Origin: Tilletiopsis washingtonensis
Lineage: Eukaryota > Basidiomycota > Exobasidiomycetes > Entylomatales
Assembly: GCF_003144115.1 (NCBI RefSeq)
Contig: NW_020312011.1
Coordinates: 1-64,000, forward strand
Direction of reading: 5' to 3'
Length of the DNA: 64,000 nucleotides
Position 1 is the stretch's first letter. The number at the start of each line of letters is the position of its first letter. This document shows, in pieces, positions 1 to 11,049 of the stretch. The translations under genes were made by a program, and so were the position numbers. Below the pieces are notes generated by a model, which saw nothing but the letters and a program-made list of their open reading frames with translations, was not told the origin of the DNA and ran no database searches.

Positions 1-95
1 CCTAACCCTAACCCTAACCCTAACCCTAACCCTAACCCTAACCCTAACCCTAACCCTAACCCTAACCCTAACCCTAACCCTAACCCTAACCCTAA
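1..95. repeat. Telomere, (CCCTAA)n
   Basis: The window opens with CCTAA followed by fifteen perfect CCCTAA units. This is the C-rich strand read 5'->3', so it marks the left end of a chromosome; the G-rich strand would be TTAGGG, the repeat used by most filamentous fungi and by Ustilago-type basidiomycetes. There is no degenerate telomere-associated sequence: base 96 already belongs to a protein-coding exon. Confidence 0.97.
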
Positions 96-2581
96 GCAGC
101 GCCTGTACAACCCGGCCTTCCAGCCCACGCGCTGTGCTCTGCAGGGTGGGTCTGCCTCCTCTGTCCACCGAAAGCTGTGCTGACGTCGTGCAGACGTCGT
201 GGTCCCTGGCGGCTACTTTGTGCGCAAGGGCTCGCAGGTCACGACGGCGCTGCATGCGGTCATGGTCAACAAGGAGCACTGGGACGACCCGTTCAAGTTT
301 GACGTCGGCCGGTGGGGCACGGAGAAGGTGCAGCACCGCCACTCGCACGCGTACATCCCCTTTGCTGCTGGCGGACGCGGCTGCATTGGACAGAGCCTTG
401 CACTCGCGGAAGTCAAGGTGATCCTCGCCCGCTGGGTCCTCAACTTCCGCTTCGAGAACGTCACGGGAGAGAGCGTCGTGTATGACCCCGACTTCTCCCT
501 CTTCCGCCCGCTCAACCTCAAGATCCGCGTGCACGCGCAAGAGGATGCTGCAACATTCCAGGCCACGCGCGAGGCTGCCGCTCCCGAACCATCTGGTGCC
601 AAAGAGTCGCCAACAACAAAGCGCCCGCCCGTCGGCCGCACGGACCTCCCGGCCTTCTACGCTGTGCACGCCTCCAACACGGGCACCTGCAAGGGCTTTG
701 CGTCCGAGCTGACGCGTCGGGCACGCGACCTGGGCTTTGCCGACGTGAAGCTGCTGTCGATGGAGGAAGGACCGCTCGTCGACGCAGACGCCACGGCCGA
801 GCTCGTGGCAAAGGACCACATCCTCGTCGTCGTCACATGCACGTACAACGGCGAGCCGCCAGAGGCGGCCATCGATCTCGACACGCTGCTTGACCAGGCC
901 GTCAAGGACAAGGATGAACACCGCTTCGCTGGACTGCGCTACGCCGTCTTCGGCTGCGGCAACAAGCAGTGGGGCTCGACGTACCAGGCTTTCCCAGACA
1001 AGGTCAACGCGTCGCTGAAGGCGCTCGGTGCCGAGCAGTGGTTCGAAAAGGGCTCGGGAAACGCCGACGAGGACCAAGATCGCGACTGGAACGAGTGGTC
1101 GACGAAGCTCTGGGGCCAGGTGGCTGCCAAGAACGGCATCGACTTGGCCAACCCACAAGGCGGTCAGAGCGAGTCCAGCACTTCGTCGAGCGTGTCCGAT
1201 GCGGTCCGCATCGCGTTTCAGCCAATTGACGACGGCGCAAAACCGCCACGCGCGACGCCGCTCCGGGACTTCGCCGAAGCGTCTGTCGTCGAGAACCGCG
1301 AGCTCGTCGACGAGGGCGCCGATCCGCCGAGGGGCATGCGCTTGCTGACGTTGAGTCTGCCGCCCGGCGCATCCTACCGTGCGGGCGACCACGTCGAGAT
1401 TGTGCCGGAGAACCACCCCGAGGCCGTCGAGACGGTCCTTGCGAAGCTGCATCTCGTCGAGCAGGCGAGATTCAGCGTGGAGGTGCAGCAGGAGGACAGC
1501 TTGAACGCGTTCTCACTCGCGGGCCGTCTGGCCTCCCTCGGCGCCATGGACATCCGCGAAGCGCTCACCTTCCACGCCGACCTCTCTGCCCCGCTCCAGC
1601 GCAGCGCGCTGCAGCACGTCAGCACGCTTCTGCCCGATGGCGACAAGGCCAAGGCGGAGCTGGAGGCACTCGCCGATCCGAGCGCAGACAAGGACACCAT
1701 GGCGGCGTTTGCGCGCAAGAATCGCAACTTTGCGGCTCTGCTGGCGCACTATCCCAGCGTCGGAAGCGCGTTGACGCTCAAAGACCTGCTGCTCTGTGTC
1801 AAGTCCATCGCCACCCGACGCTACTCGATCGCGAGCAGCCCTGCGGCGGACAGCAACACGCTCAAGATCTGCGTCGGCGTGAATCCGCTGATCACCGAGG
1901 AAGGAGCCATCGAGGGCCTCTGCAGCGGCTTCCTTAAGAGCTGCGAGCCTGGCCACAAGGTGCGTGCTTCTTGCGCTGCGGCGCACAACATGGCACTGAC
2001 CCCATGCAGATCTTCGTCCGCACGAGGCCGTCGCAGGAGGCCTTCCACCTGCCGGCCACGCCCGACGTGCCCGTGACGATGGTTGCCGCCGGCACAGGCA
2101 TCGCGCCGTTCCTTGGCTTCCTCGAGGAGCGCAAGGCGCAGGGCCTGAAGCTCGCGTCCCACGGGGGCACGGCCGCCCAGTGCAAGCTGTACTACGGCAC
2201 CTCCGAGCGGGACATGTCTGAGCTGAAGAAGTGAGCACAGAGCAGCGGTGTGCAGGACCGCGGCTGACTCTACTGTGCCCCGGCAGGCTCCTGTACGTCT
2301 ACATCGACGAGGGCTACGCAGACATCGAGGCGGTGTACAGCGGCGACCACGGCTCGCGCCTGTTTGCGCAGGACCTGCTCGTCCGCGACGGCCTTGATGT
2401 GTGGTCTGCGCTGCAGAACAAGGGCCGCTTCTACGTGTGCGGCTCGGCGCTCCGCGTGGGCTCGGGCGTGGAGCAGGTGCTGGGCACCATCGCCGAGCAG
2501 CTCGGCGGCAGGAAGGACGGGGCGGCGGAGGTCAAGGCGCTCAAGCGCAGCGGGCAGCTGAGCGAGGACGTGTTCGGCTAG
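94..2581 (+). pseudogene. P450/NADPH-P450 reductase fusion (CYP505-like), 5' end lost at telomere
   Basis: This is the C-terminal part of a self-sufficient P450 fused to its flavoprotein reductase, which hydroxylates fatty-acid-like substrates in known CYP505 members. Exons fit 94-145, 194-1959, 2010-2230 and 2287-2581; all join in frame. In order: the RLYNP segment after the K-helix, the heme loop FAAGGRGCIG (361-390, Cys ligand present), an FMN flavodoxin domain starting about base 645 (HASNTGT), the FAD domain with RRYSIASS (about 1817) and the NADP domain with GTGIAPFLG (about 2090), ending ...LSEDVFG. About 400 N-terminal residues of the P450 domain are missing because the telomere begins there; no start codon belongs to it. 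The surviving frame is open throughout, so the loss looks recent, or the protein is not expressed. Family recognition is strong; substrate is unknown. Confidence 0.9.
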
Positions 2582-3162
2582 GGCCAGTGCCGGCGCTTGT
2601 AACAGGGCTGGAGAGCCATGTAATAGCACCGCTCCTTGCTCTGATGCTGTCGGTGCGGCCAAGGGTGGCCAGACCCTCGCAGAGGGCATGGACGGCCCGT
2701 CACGTGCGGGACTGTGGGCTGCGTCGAGGCGCGCGGCGGGGCGCTGCAGCTGCGAAGGCGGTGCGGCGCGAGGTGTTGAGTGATGCTCCACGCGCGCCCG
2801 ACACTGGTGCAGTGCCGCAACGCGCCCGCTGCCGGCTGGTGTTGGACTCGCCGCGCGGCGCTGCAGATCTGCGGCGAGACCTGCCTGTTGTGGAGTTGCG
2901 CTCGGCGAAGCCTCGACTCGCGCAGGCCGCGGCCGAGGAGCGGCGTCGAGCCGCACAGCAGAACGCTGCATGCTGCTTGCCGTGCCTGGTGGACGCAGAG
3001 CGGCAGCGTGCAGCAGCTGGCCGGCGCTGCGCTGCGCCTGCCGCATTCGTGGCGCGCGCCTTCTTGAGTGCCGGCCGCGCTGCTGCCGCCTCTCTCCTCT
3101 CCACCACGTCCTCGCCGCACCGTCTCTCCCTCAACACACCCTCCACCCTCCGCACAGCAACC
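2582..3162. other. Intergenic, no gene seen
   Basis: This stretch holds the 3' flank of the P450 fusion and the promoter/leader of the next gene. The last 80 bases before the ATG at 3163 are strongly pyrimidine-rich (CT-rich leader ending CAACC before ATG), typical of fungal transcription starts. I see no further gene. Confidence 0.6.
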
Positions 3163-4062
3163 ATGTCCCACTCTGCGATGCTCAAGCTCAACGCCGCCGG
3201 CCTCTCCGCCGAGAGCTCGCTGCTGCTGCCCGAGCGCGCCGCCGGCGACGCCGCCGAGGCCGCCATCCTGCAGTCGGTCCGGGAGGTGAGTGCGCCGGCG
3301 CTGGCCTGCTGCGCGCGCCCGCTCACGTCTCGAAGCTGTACGCGGCCGCGCCGAGCACGTCGACGTTTGTGCCGTTTGCCAACGAGATCATCCTCACGCT
3401 GCCCAACGGTGACGTGGCCGTCGGTGCCGCGGCGTTTGAGGCCAAGTTCCGCGCCTCGTGGACTGTGAGTGGCCATTGGCGTGGCTCTGCATACACCGCA
3501 TCTCACGAATCCTCTCTCCAGGCGACGCCGCACCGCCACGTTCAGCTGCGCCTGCTTGAGAGCCCCGAGTCGCTCGCGGCCGGCACGCTCTGCGTCGACG
3601 TCGTCGTCGCGGCCATGACAGACGCCGGCGAGGCGGCGCAGGTCAGCAAGAGCACGCGCAACCTCGTCGTGCTCAAGCGCAACGCCGAGGGCCGTGTGGC
3701 GAACATGACCGAGGAGGAGGGCCACCGGAGGGTGCGTGCAATGTACGCACAGCGCTGCGCCTCGCTGACACTCGCCCCCAGGCAACGGCGCCGCTCGCCG
3801 CCCGCACTGCCGCCGCCTCGAACTTCTACTCGCACTCGCCGACAGACAACATGGTCTCGCCGTGCACATCGAAGCTGAACCTGAGCAAGAAGAAGCACTT
3901 CATGAAGTGAGTCGCAGAGCGGCCCTGTAGGTAGCGTCGCTGATTTGTCAACCCCCCCCCCCCCCTCGCAGGGCCAAGCCGACGACGCTCTTCCCGTCGG
4001 CGACGTCGCGCACACCGACAAACCTGCGCGCCAACTCGGCCGACCAGAACATGGCCCTCTAG
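3163..4062 (+). CDS. Unrecognised 225-residue protein, possibly NTF2/SnoaL-like
   Basis: Five exons (3163-3285, 3336-3464, 3522-3731, 3782-3906, 3972-4062) join in frame to a 225-residue protein ending DQNMAL. All introns have GTGAGT or GTGCGT donors; the last acceptor is preceded by a run of 14 C. The middle part (residues about 40-150) alternates hydrophobic strands with a pattern seen in NTF2/SnoaL-like folds, and the C-terminal third is basic and Ser/Thr-rich (KLNLSKKKHFMK, then KAKPTTLFPSATSR), suggesting a disordered tail. No signal peptide or membrane segment. I do not recognise the family; the fold suggestion is weak. It ends 87 bases from the convergent TrpRS gene. Confidence 0.7.
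3952..3965 (+). repeat. C14 tract inside an intron
   Basis: Fourteen consecutive C lie six bases before the acceptor AG of the last intron of the preceding gene. They stand where the polypyrimidine tract would be. Such tracts are prone to length variation and sequencing error. Confidence 0.9.
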
Positions 4063-4148
4063 ACGCCGCCCGCACATACCACGACTCACTTCTCTCACCT
4101 CACCATCTTGTACAGTTCCCGGCCCGCATTTGATTACCTACAGCGCGT

Positions 4149-5706
4149 CTAGCCGAAGCCCACAAGCTGCCGCACGGCAGCCATCGTGCGCCGCGCCTCG
4201 GCCCGCGCGCGCTCGCGGCCGCTGCGCTCCACCTCGTCGACGTAGCCCGGGTCGTCGTCCAGGCGGCGCAGCGCAGCCTGGATAGGCTGCAGCGCCTCGA
4301 CGACGGCCTCCGTCGTGGCCTCCTTCAGCCGGCCGGCGCCACCGCCAGCGGCATTGAGCGCCGCGACTTCGTGCTCGGGCGTCGTGCCGCGCAGGCTGGA
4401 GAGCATGAGCAGGAGGTTGGACACGCCAGGCCGCTCGGCGGGATCATACACGAGCTCGCGCTCGCTGTCGGTGACCGCGCGCTTCAGCTTGTAGCGCACC
4501 TCGGCGGGCGAGTCGGTGAGCAAGAGGCGCGAGCTCGCGTCGGGCGCCGACTTGGACATCTTCTGGGCCGGGTCGCGCAGGGAGAGGACGCGTTTTGTCG
4601 GCGCTGCACATGCGCGTCAGCCGCAGCACACGCCGGCAGACACTGCGCACGCACTGATGATGTGGGCGGGAGCGGGAAAGAGCGACGTCTTGTACTGCCG
4701 ATTGAAGCCGTGCGCAATGTCGCGCGCGAGCTCGAGGTGCTGCAGCTGGTCCTCGCCGACGGGCACATGCGTGGCTCTGCGGACAGTCAGCCGCCGCGGC
4801 AACGCACACGCCGCGTCATACGTGCCTGTAGAGGAGAATGTCGGCGGCCTGCAGCACCGGATACGCATACAGGCCCAGGTTCATCTGCTCCATCTCCGGC
4901 TCGCCAGCCGCGGCGTCGGTGCCTCGGAGCGTCGCGAGCTTGCCCTGTGGTCGCATGAGCGAGCGTTTCTACAGCAGGCCAGTCGCTGCTCACCTTCCAC
5001 GTCGTCATGCGATTCAGCTTGCCGACGCTCGTGAGGCAGTTGAGAATCCACGCGAGCTCGGCGTGCTCGGGCACCTGCATGGAGCCTCGTTCAGCAGTCT
5101 AGACGAGGTCGTGCGGTCGCACGCGCCCCGACGGCTAGATCACGACAGTTACTGGCCAGACGACCCTGCTCTGAGCGCGCAGTCGCCTGCAGCTTCGCAG
5201 GACTTGTGATCGCCAACACGCAGACCTCCCCTCCGCCCCGGTGTGCCTTTCCATCTGACCACACGCACCTGCTCTTGATGGAACAACGTGCAGCGCGCCG
5301 GATCGATGCCGATGGCCAGCAAGCAGCGCAGCATCGCACGGCGCTCACGGCGCAGCTGCTTGCCGGCCTGCGGCACGGTGAGGGCGTGCAGTCCCACGAT
5401 GGAGAAGAAGACGTGGGTCGAGCCGGCCGGCCCAGACGCTGCCGCACCAGCTGCAGCATGCTCCGGCGCCGAAGCGGCAGCGTCGGCCTGCTGCAGCTCG
5501 AGCCACGAGCGCAGCGCGCCGAGGTAGTTGCCCAGGTGCGGCACGCCCGTCGGCTGGATGCCCGAGAAGATGCGCCGGGGCGGCGGCGGCGCAGCGGCAG
5601 CGCTCGACGGCGACGGCGACGACGATGCGGCACGGCTCGTGCTAGCGCGAGCTGCAACGCTCGCTGCGCGCCGAGCCTCGCGCACAGCAGGCGCCCGGGC
5701 GAGCAT
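4149..5706 (-). CDS. MSW1: Mitochondrial tryptophanyl-tRNA synthetase
   Basis: Class I synthetase charging mitochondrial tRNA-Trp. Exons read on the minus strand: 5269-5706, 4994-5074, 4826-4944, one from 4776 down to about 4672, and a last one from about 4605 down to 4149. The start (5706) gives an Arg/Ala/Ser-rich presequence of about 43 residues, then IFSGIQPTGVPHLGNYLGAL, the HIGH-type signature of TrpRS. Exon 3-4 spells DILLYRATHVPVGEDQ and the last exon carries KMSKS (AQKMSKSAPD). The join LLYR|ATHV only keeps frame if the intron at 4777-4825 uses a GC donor (AG|GCACGT...CAG). Divergent from the AsnRS gene with 242 bases between start codons. Confident in family; mitochondrial targeting is inferred from the presequence. 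Confidence 0.93.
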
Positions 5707-5948
5707 GGCAGACGAGGGGCGCGAAGGATGGAGTGGTCAGGCGTCAAGGCACGGTGGAGGTCGCCGCCCGCACAGAGCAGGCATGAGAGGCGAGCAAGCA
5801 CACCGTGGGAACACGCGCGGGAGGCAGAGGCGCGGCACGGCAAGAAGCGCGAACCTGGCCGCGGCCGCAGCGCCGCAGCGCACCTCACGCGCGTATCAGC
5901 TTCTGGCCTGCCCCTTGCGTCTGCACCACACCCACTCGCCCACCCACC

Positions 5949-8020
5949 ATGTCCGCCGTCCGCGACTCGCTCGACAAGGCCGCGGCCGCGCTGCACCTGC
6001 GCTCCGACAAGCCCGCCGACGCCGCCGAGGGCACGCCCGGTACGCCGCGCCGTGCGCCGTGCGAGGTCTTCCTGCCGCTGACGCCTCACAGTCTACATCG
6101 ACGAGGCCGCCGGCTCCGACACCACGGGCGACGGCTCGGAGAGCGCGCCCTTTGCTACGGCCGTCGCTGCGCTGCTGGCGCGCGGGCCCGACGTCGCGCT
6201 GCACACGCGCCGCCCCGCCAGCGATGCGGCGCCGTCTGCCTGGCAGCCCATCTCCGCGTCGGGCAACAAGAAGGCGCGCAAGCTGTATGAGCAGCAGGTG
6301 AAGAAGCGCGAGAAGGCCGCGACGCGCGAGGAGGAGGAGGCGCGCCGCCCGCGCGACGACGACGAGGACCAGCGCCTCGAAGCGGCCAAGGCCGTCGTAC
6401 TGCCGGCCGTCGACGGCGGCAAGAAGGTGAGTGCGCTGGGCCGTGCGCTGCTGGTGTGCGCACCGTCGAGCTCACGGACGCGCGCTTCAGATCAAGATCC
6501 GCTCTGCAATCGGCTCGCGCGACCAGCAGGTCCGCGTCTCGGGCTGGGTGCACCGCCTGCGCTCGCAAAAGGGCCTCATCTTCATCATCCTGCGCGACGG
6601 CACGGGCTACCTGCAGGTGGTGCTCGGCGGCGACTGCGTGAGCACACTGATGATGCTCTGCTGCACCGGACACTGACGGCCGCATAGGCCAAGACCTACG
6701 ACGCGCTCACGCTCACGCTCGAGTCGACGATCGAGGTCGTCGGCACGATCAAGGCGCTGCCCGAGGGCAAGTCGGCGCCGGACAACCACGAGCTGGCTGC
6801 CGACTGGTGGCGCTGCATTGGCAAGGCGCCCGGCGGCGATGAGGCCTTCCTGAACCGCGTGGCCGAGGTGCGTTCCGCTGCGCACAGCCGACGCAACGCC
6901 GCACCCGCTGACACCCTCGCGCCAGGGCACCGAGATGTCGAAGCTCGCCGACTCGCGGCACCTCGTCATCCGCGGCGAGACGGCCTCGTCCGTGCTCAAG
7001 GTCCGCGCGGCTGTGCTGCGCGCCTTCCGCGCCGAGTTCGACGCCCTCGGCCTGCTCGAGGTGACGCCGCCGTGCATGGTGCAGACGCAGGTCGAGGGCG
7101 GCTCGACGCTCTTCAAGTTTGACTACTACGGCCAGGAGGCGTACCTGACGCAGAGCTCGCAGCTGTACCTCGAGACGTGCCTGCCGAGCCTGGGCGACGT
7201 GTTCTGCGTGCAGGAGAGCTTCCGCGCCGAGAAGAGCCACACGCGGCGACACCTCAGCGAGTACACTCACCTCGAGGCCGAGCTGGGCTTCCTGACCTTC
7301 GAGGACCTGCTGGCACACCTCGAGCAGATTGTGAGGCTCCGTTGCTGCCGCGCCAACACCAGTGCAGCGCTGACCCGGCTCTTTAGATCTGCGGCACGCT
7401 CGAGCGCGTGCTTGCCGACCCGGCGTCGGCGTCGATGATCAAGCAGCTGAACCCCGACTTTGCCTTCCCCTCGCGCCCCTTCCGGCGCATGGACTACAAG
7501 GAGGCGATCAAGTGGCTCAACGAGCACAGCATCCTCACCGACGAGGGCAAGGAGCACGTCGTCGGCGACGACATTGCCGAGGCGGCCGAGCGCCGCATGA
7601 CCGACGCGCTCAACGTGCCCATCTTCCTCACGGGCTTCCCGCGCGAGATCAAGAGCTTCTACATGAAGCGCGTGCCCGGCGACGAGCACTTCACCGAGAG
7701 CGTCGACGTGCTGATGCCCGGCGTCGGCGAGATCGTCGGCGGCAGCATGCGCATGAGCGACCCCGACGAGCTGCTGCAGGCGTACAAGAACGAGGGCATC
7801 GACGCCAAGCCGTACCACTGGTACACCGACCAGCGCAAGTATGGCACGTGCGAGCACGGCGGCTACGGCCTCGGCGTCGAGCGCTTCCTCGCCTGGCTCA
7901 CCAACCGCTACACGTGCGTACGCCCGTGCTCCTTTGCGCATGCCGCATCCGCTGACGCCTGCCCGCAGCGTCCGCGAGGCCTCGCTGTACCCCCGCTGGA
8001 CCGGGCGCTGCACGCCGTGA
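5949..8020 (+). CDS. DED81: Asparaginyl-tRNA synthetase, cytosolic
   Basis: Class IIb synthetase that charges tRNA-Asn. Starts [17 protein letters not shown]; the first exon ends inside a glycine/valine codon (CCCG|TCTAC). An N-terminal extension with a charged [16 protein letters not shown] helix is followed by the OB-fold anticodon domain ([20 protein letters not shown]) and the class II core: motif 2 region [21 protein letters not shown], and motif 3 in [14 protein letters not shown]. The last small exon gives [14 protein letters not shown] and stop, matching the usual AsnRS end (PR.TGRC.P). Introns are about 50 bases with CTGAC-like branch sites. Length (about 580 residues) is normal. No targeting peptide, so cytosolic. 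Confidence 0.95.
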
Positions 8021-8156
8021 GCGGCCGGTGCTCGCGTCACATAGAGCTCCTGCCCAGCCTGCCCCTTCTCGCGCTCTGTGCAGCGGCACAATACAAAACA
8101 GTCTCTGGCAGACGGTCATGAGTGAAATGAGGGACGAGCGAGAGAAGCATGGCAGC

Positions 8157-9057
8157 CTAGGCCTTCTGCAGGTTGCGGTGCGTGGCCGGCTCGACGTCGA
8201 CGATGCGCTCCAGGAGCTTGTCGACGACGGCCTTGCGGTTCTTCTCGAAGGCCTCGTCGAGCTTCTTGAGCTGCTCCTCGGTCGACTTGTCCACCGAGGC
8301 CTGCGAGCGGCCAGACGAGCCCTCGTGCTGATGCGCGCGTGAGCACGGGCCGGCTCCACTGGCGCGAGGCACTCACATCAGCCTGGGCCTTCTTGAACTC
8401 CGTCTCTCGTCGGTTCTTCAGCTCCTCAATCTCCTGCGCAGCCTCGGAGCGCGCATCCTTGAGCTTCTGCGTGCGGTCTGAGAGGGGGTCAGCGGGATGT
8501 TGCAGCTAGGCCCGCAGCCCGACCATGCCTGCGCGCGACGCCCTGCGCGTCGTGCGGTCGGACGTCGGCCCGAGGACAGCGCAGGACAAGCAGTGCGCAG
8601 AACAAGCAGTAAAAGAGCCGGTCGGCAACGTGCTCGGAGCTGGCCCGGCACGCATGCGAGTGCCGAGCGAGCGTGATCATGAAGCGCCCTCTGTCAGCAG
8701 CGGCGCTGCAGGCTGGCACATGCCTCTGCTCGGGCCGCACCGCGAGCGGCAAAGCGCCGAGGAGCGCTGTAGCATATGCATAGAGCACGAAGATACCGCG
8801 ACAACGGCAACACCTGCTCGGCGAGCTGGTCGTCGAGGCACAGGCGTGCGGTGCAGCGCACTGGCAGCGCGCTGCCGAGCGGGGGCAAGAGGCACAGCGG
8901 CGACTCACAGGTGCGGGCCTTGGCCACGATCTTGGCAGCCTCCTTCTCGGCCTCGAGAAGGGTCTGAATACCCTGGCTCTGCTGCGCAGACTGTGGCAGG
9001 CGGCGTCGCGGGTCAGCCAGAGCTGGGGCGGGGCGCTGCGGACACGCTGCGCACCAT
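8157..9057 (-). CDS. VMA10: V-type proton ATPase subunit G (118 residues)
   Basis: Peripheral-stalk subunit of the vacuolar proton pump. Minus-strand exons 9055-9057, 8909-8990, 8377-8477 and 8157-8327 join in frame to MSAQQSQGIQTLLEAEKEA... and on through KIVAKARTYRTQKLKDARSE, ending HRNLQKA. The Q.I.TLL.AE..A..IV..AR..R...LK.A pattern is the family signature and the whole protein is one long helix. The first exon is only the ATG codon: the donor GTGCGC follows it directly. This start is chosen because it gives the family's normal N-terminus and no other in-frame ATG exists upstream of the conserved segment in a plausible distance. Convergent with the AsnRS gene (136 bases apart). Confidence 0.9.
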
Positions 9058-10191
9058 GGCGAAGGCGAGGAGCGGCGGTAAGCGGTGGAGCGGGCGCGCA
9101 CGAGGCAGTCGAGATGCTTGGCGTGTAGCTGCGGTGCTGCTGAGGCAGTTGCAGCGGCGAGGGGCAGAGGGCCGTGGCGGAGTGTCAGGGAGATGGTGGT
9201 GATAGCGATCGACGGCAGCGTTGCGCATGCGATGCGGCCAGTGCACCGCCGCAGTGCAGCACAGGCAGCGGCAGCAGCAGCCGTGCCCTGCCACGCCTTC
9301 AGCTCGCCGCCGCCGCCGCGCGCCGCGCGCGCTGCTGCACAGGCGCCAGCACCTCGGCAGCTTGCGCACGTCGCCAGCCCGCCACGCATCCCAGACCTCA
9401 TCATGTCAAGCAGTACCCAGCGGCACTAGCAAGGCCCCCTCTTTTGCGCTCACAATGATCCTGCTGATCTTCTGAACACGCAGGATGTAGCTACATGTGC
9501 ACGGTTCCTGCCGGCGGGTCGAATGAGACGAGCACAGACATCAGCAGCGCTCAGCCCCGCCAACCACGGCGCCTCGGGCTCGGCGTCCAGCAAGCCCGCC
9601 TCTCGCAACTTTGCTAGCTTTCATCCACAGCTCTGCAGGCTCAAGACACCGTGTGGGGGCACCAGTGTGCTGACCGGTCCCTCGTCACACGAGCGGCGCC
9701 GCTCGACGTGCGGCGATGCGGTGCACGCGCTGGCCTCAACGGACGAGCGGGTCCACGCTTGCGCCTCCGCAGCGGACGGTCCGCCTGCACGGCGATCCAC
9801 TGCGCTCGCTCGAGCAGCACGGCGACGTCGCCGAGCGCTTTCTCCGGCCAAGCCACCGCCTAGCAACGGCGTCTTGCTCGGAGCGTTGAGGGCGCAGGGC
9901 TGAGACGCCGTACCTAGGTGCCGCAGCGCATCCTGAGCACCGTATGCGTTGCCAAGGACTGTTCCTCTCCGCCGAGAGCCTGAGCTTCGCGGCCTTCTTC
10001 AGTAGCGGTTGTCTCGACATCCACATGCTCAACATCTCGCAAGCTGCACTTGCGCTGCTGTTCTGGCCAGCTATGTGACCGGCGCCTCCGCCGACCATCG
10101 CCTCAAAAGGGGAGAGAATACGCGACCTTCCGTCTGTCCTCACAAGCGCTCATCAACAACTCAAGTCACCCACCTTCACCCCGACAGCACC
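9058..10191. other. 1.1-kb divergent intergenic region, no gene seen
   Basis: Separates VMA10 (minus) from the secreted-protein gene (plus). Open frames here have no recognisable domain, and their composition (Arg/Ala/Ser-rich) is what GC-rich noncoding DNA gives. An AGGGG stress-response-type pentamer lies at 10108-10112, about 80 bases upstream of the next ATG; a single pentamer is weak evidence. Confidence 0.5.
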
Positions 10192-10974
10192 ATGCAGGCG
10201 ATCCTCTTTCTCTCCCTCGTGTTTGCGGCCACCGTCGCAATGGCTCTAGAGACGCGGCCCGGCGTTAAGCCGTTCGGCCAGGGTGGCGCCTGTGTCTCGA
10301 AGCGCTACAACTCCAACGTCAGTAGAGCATCGCTGAGGTGCGGTGCTTGCTGCCCGCTGATCCGCTTGTACTGCAGTTCGACGACCGATCGTTCCTGCCA
10401 GGTGTCTCGGTGACCAACTCAATTGGCACCTACAACGCCCTCGCGTACCAGTCCTTCGTCGGCGTCGACAGCACACTGCCGTCGCCCCTGTCCGTCTCGC
10501 TCAACGGCCTGAAGAACCGCTCGCCGCCGAACGTCATCGCCACGGGTCTCGAGCCTGCCCTCGGCGGCCAGAGAGCGCAGATCAGCACGCTCTACCCCGA
10601 CTCGCCCGTCAAGACGTTCAACCTGCACAGCTTCTTCTTCGCCTGCGTCGCGCACACTGGCGAGAGCGCCGTGTCTGCGATCGTGCCATGCACCGTGCAC
10701 GTCGAGGGCTTCGTCAACGGCAAGAAGACCGTCGAGCAGCAGCTCGTCTACCAGCCCAAGAATCTGCTCAAGGCGCGCATGCACTACGCCGACTTTGCCG
10801 CCTCCGAGTGGTGCGACCTCGACACGGTTACGTTCACCGTGCCGTGCGAGCTGAGCAAGGCGCTTCTGCTCGACAACATCGACGTGAGTGCAGCGCATGC
10901 TGCCTGCAGCGCCCGCACTGACCGGCCTGCTCTAGTACACGGTGCACACCTGTGCTGCGCCTCCGGCTGCCTGA
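10192..10974 (+). CDS. Small secreted protein, orphan (223 residues)
   Basis: Three exons (10192-10317, 10377-10883, 10936-10974) encode 223 residues. The N-terminus MQAILFLSLVFAATVAMA is a clear signal peptide, with likely cleavage before LETRPG. The mature part has no membrane segment and no GPI-type tail; it holds six cysteines (in ACVS, FACV, VPCT, EWCD, VPCE and HTCA), an even number compatible with three disulfides. It alternates beta-like stretches (VSVTNSIGTYNALAYQSF, CTVHVEGFVNGKKTVEQQLV). I do not recognise the family. A small, secreted, cysteine-containing orphan about 10 kb from a telomere could be an extracellular or effector-like protein, but that is speculation. Confidence 0.8.
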
Positions 10975-11049
10975 GCAGCGCCCCATTCTTGGCTTCTCTG
11001 TTCCTCGGCCGCGCACAAGCTGTCAGCTCTGGATTGCGCCCGCCCCCTG

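Noticed and set aside
1-95. Telomere-like array as an internal repeat or a CRISPR-like array
   Set aside because: Perfect head-to-tail hexamers at the very end of the sequence with no spacers; a chromosome end is the simplest reading.
4822-4826. GT donor GTATGA three bases downstream of the GC donor in the TrpRS gene
   Set aside because: Using it breaks the frame before the conserved VPVGED segment with every nearby acceptor.
9523-9903. Plus-strand frame of 126 codons between VMA10 and the secreted protein
   Set aside because: No signal peptide, domain or splice context; Ser/Arg/Ala composition like surrounding intergenic DNA.
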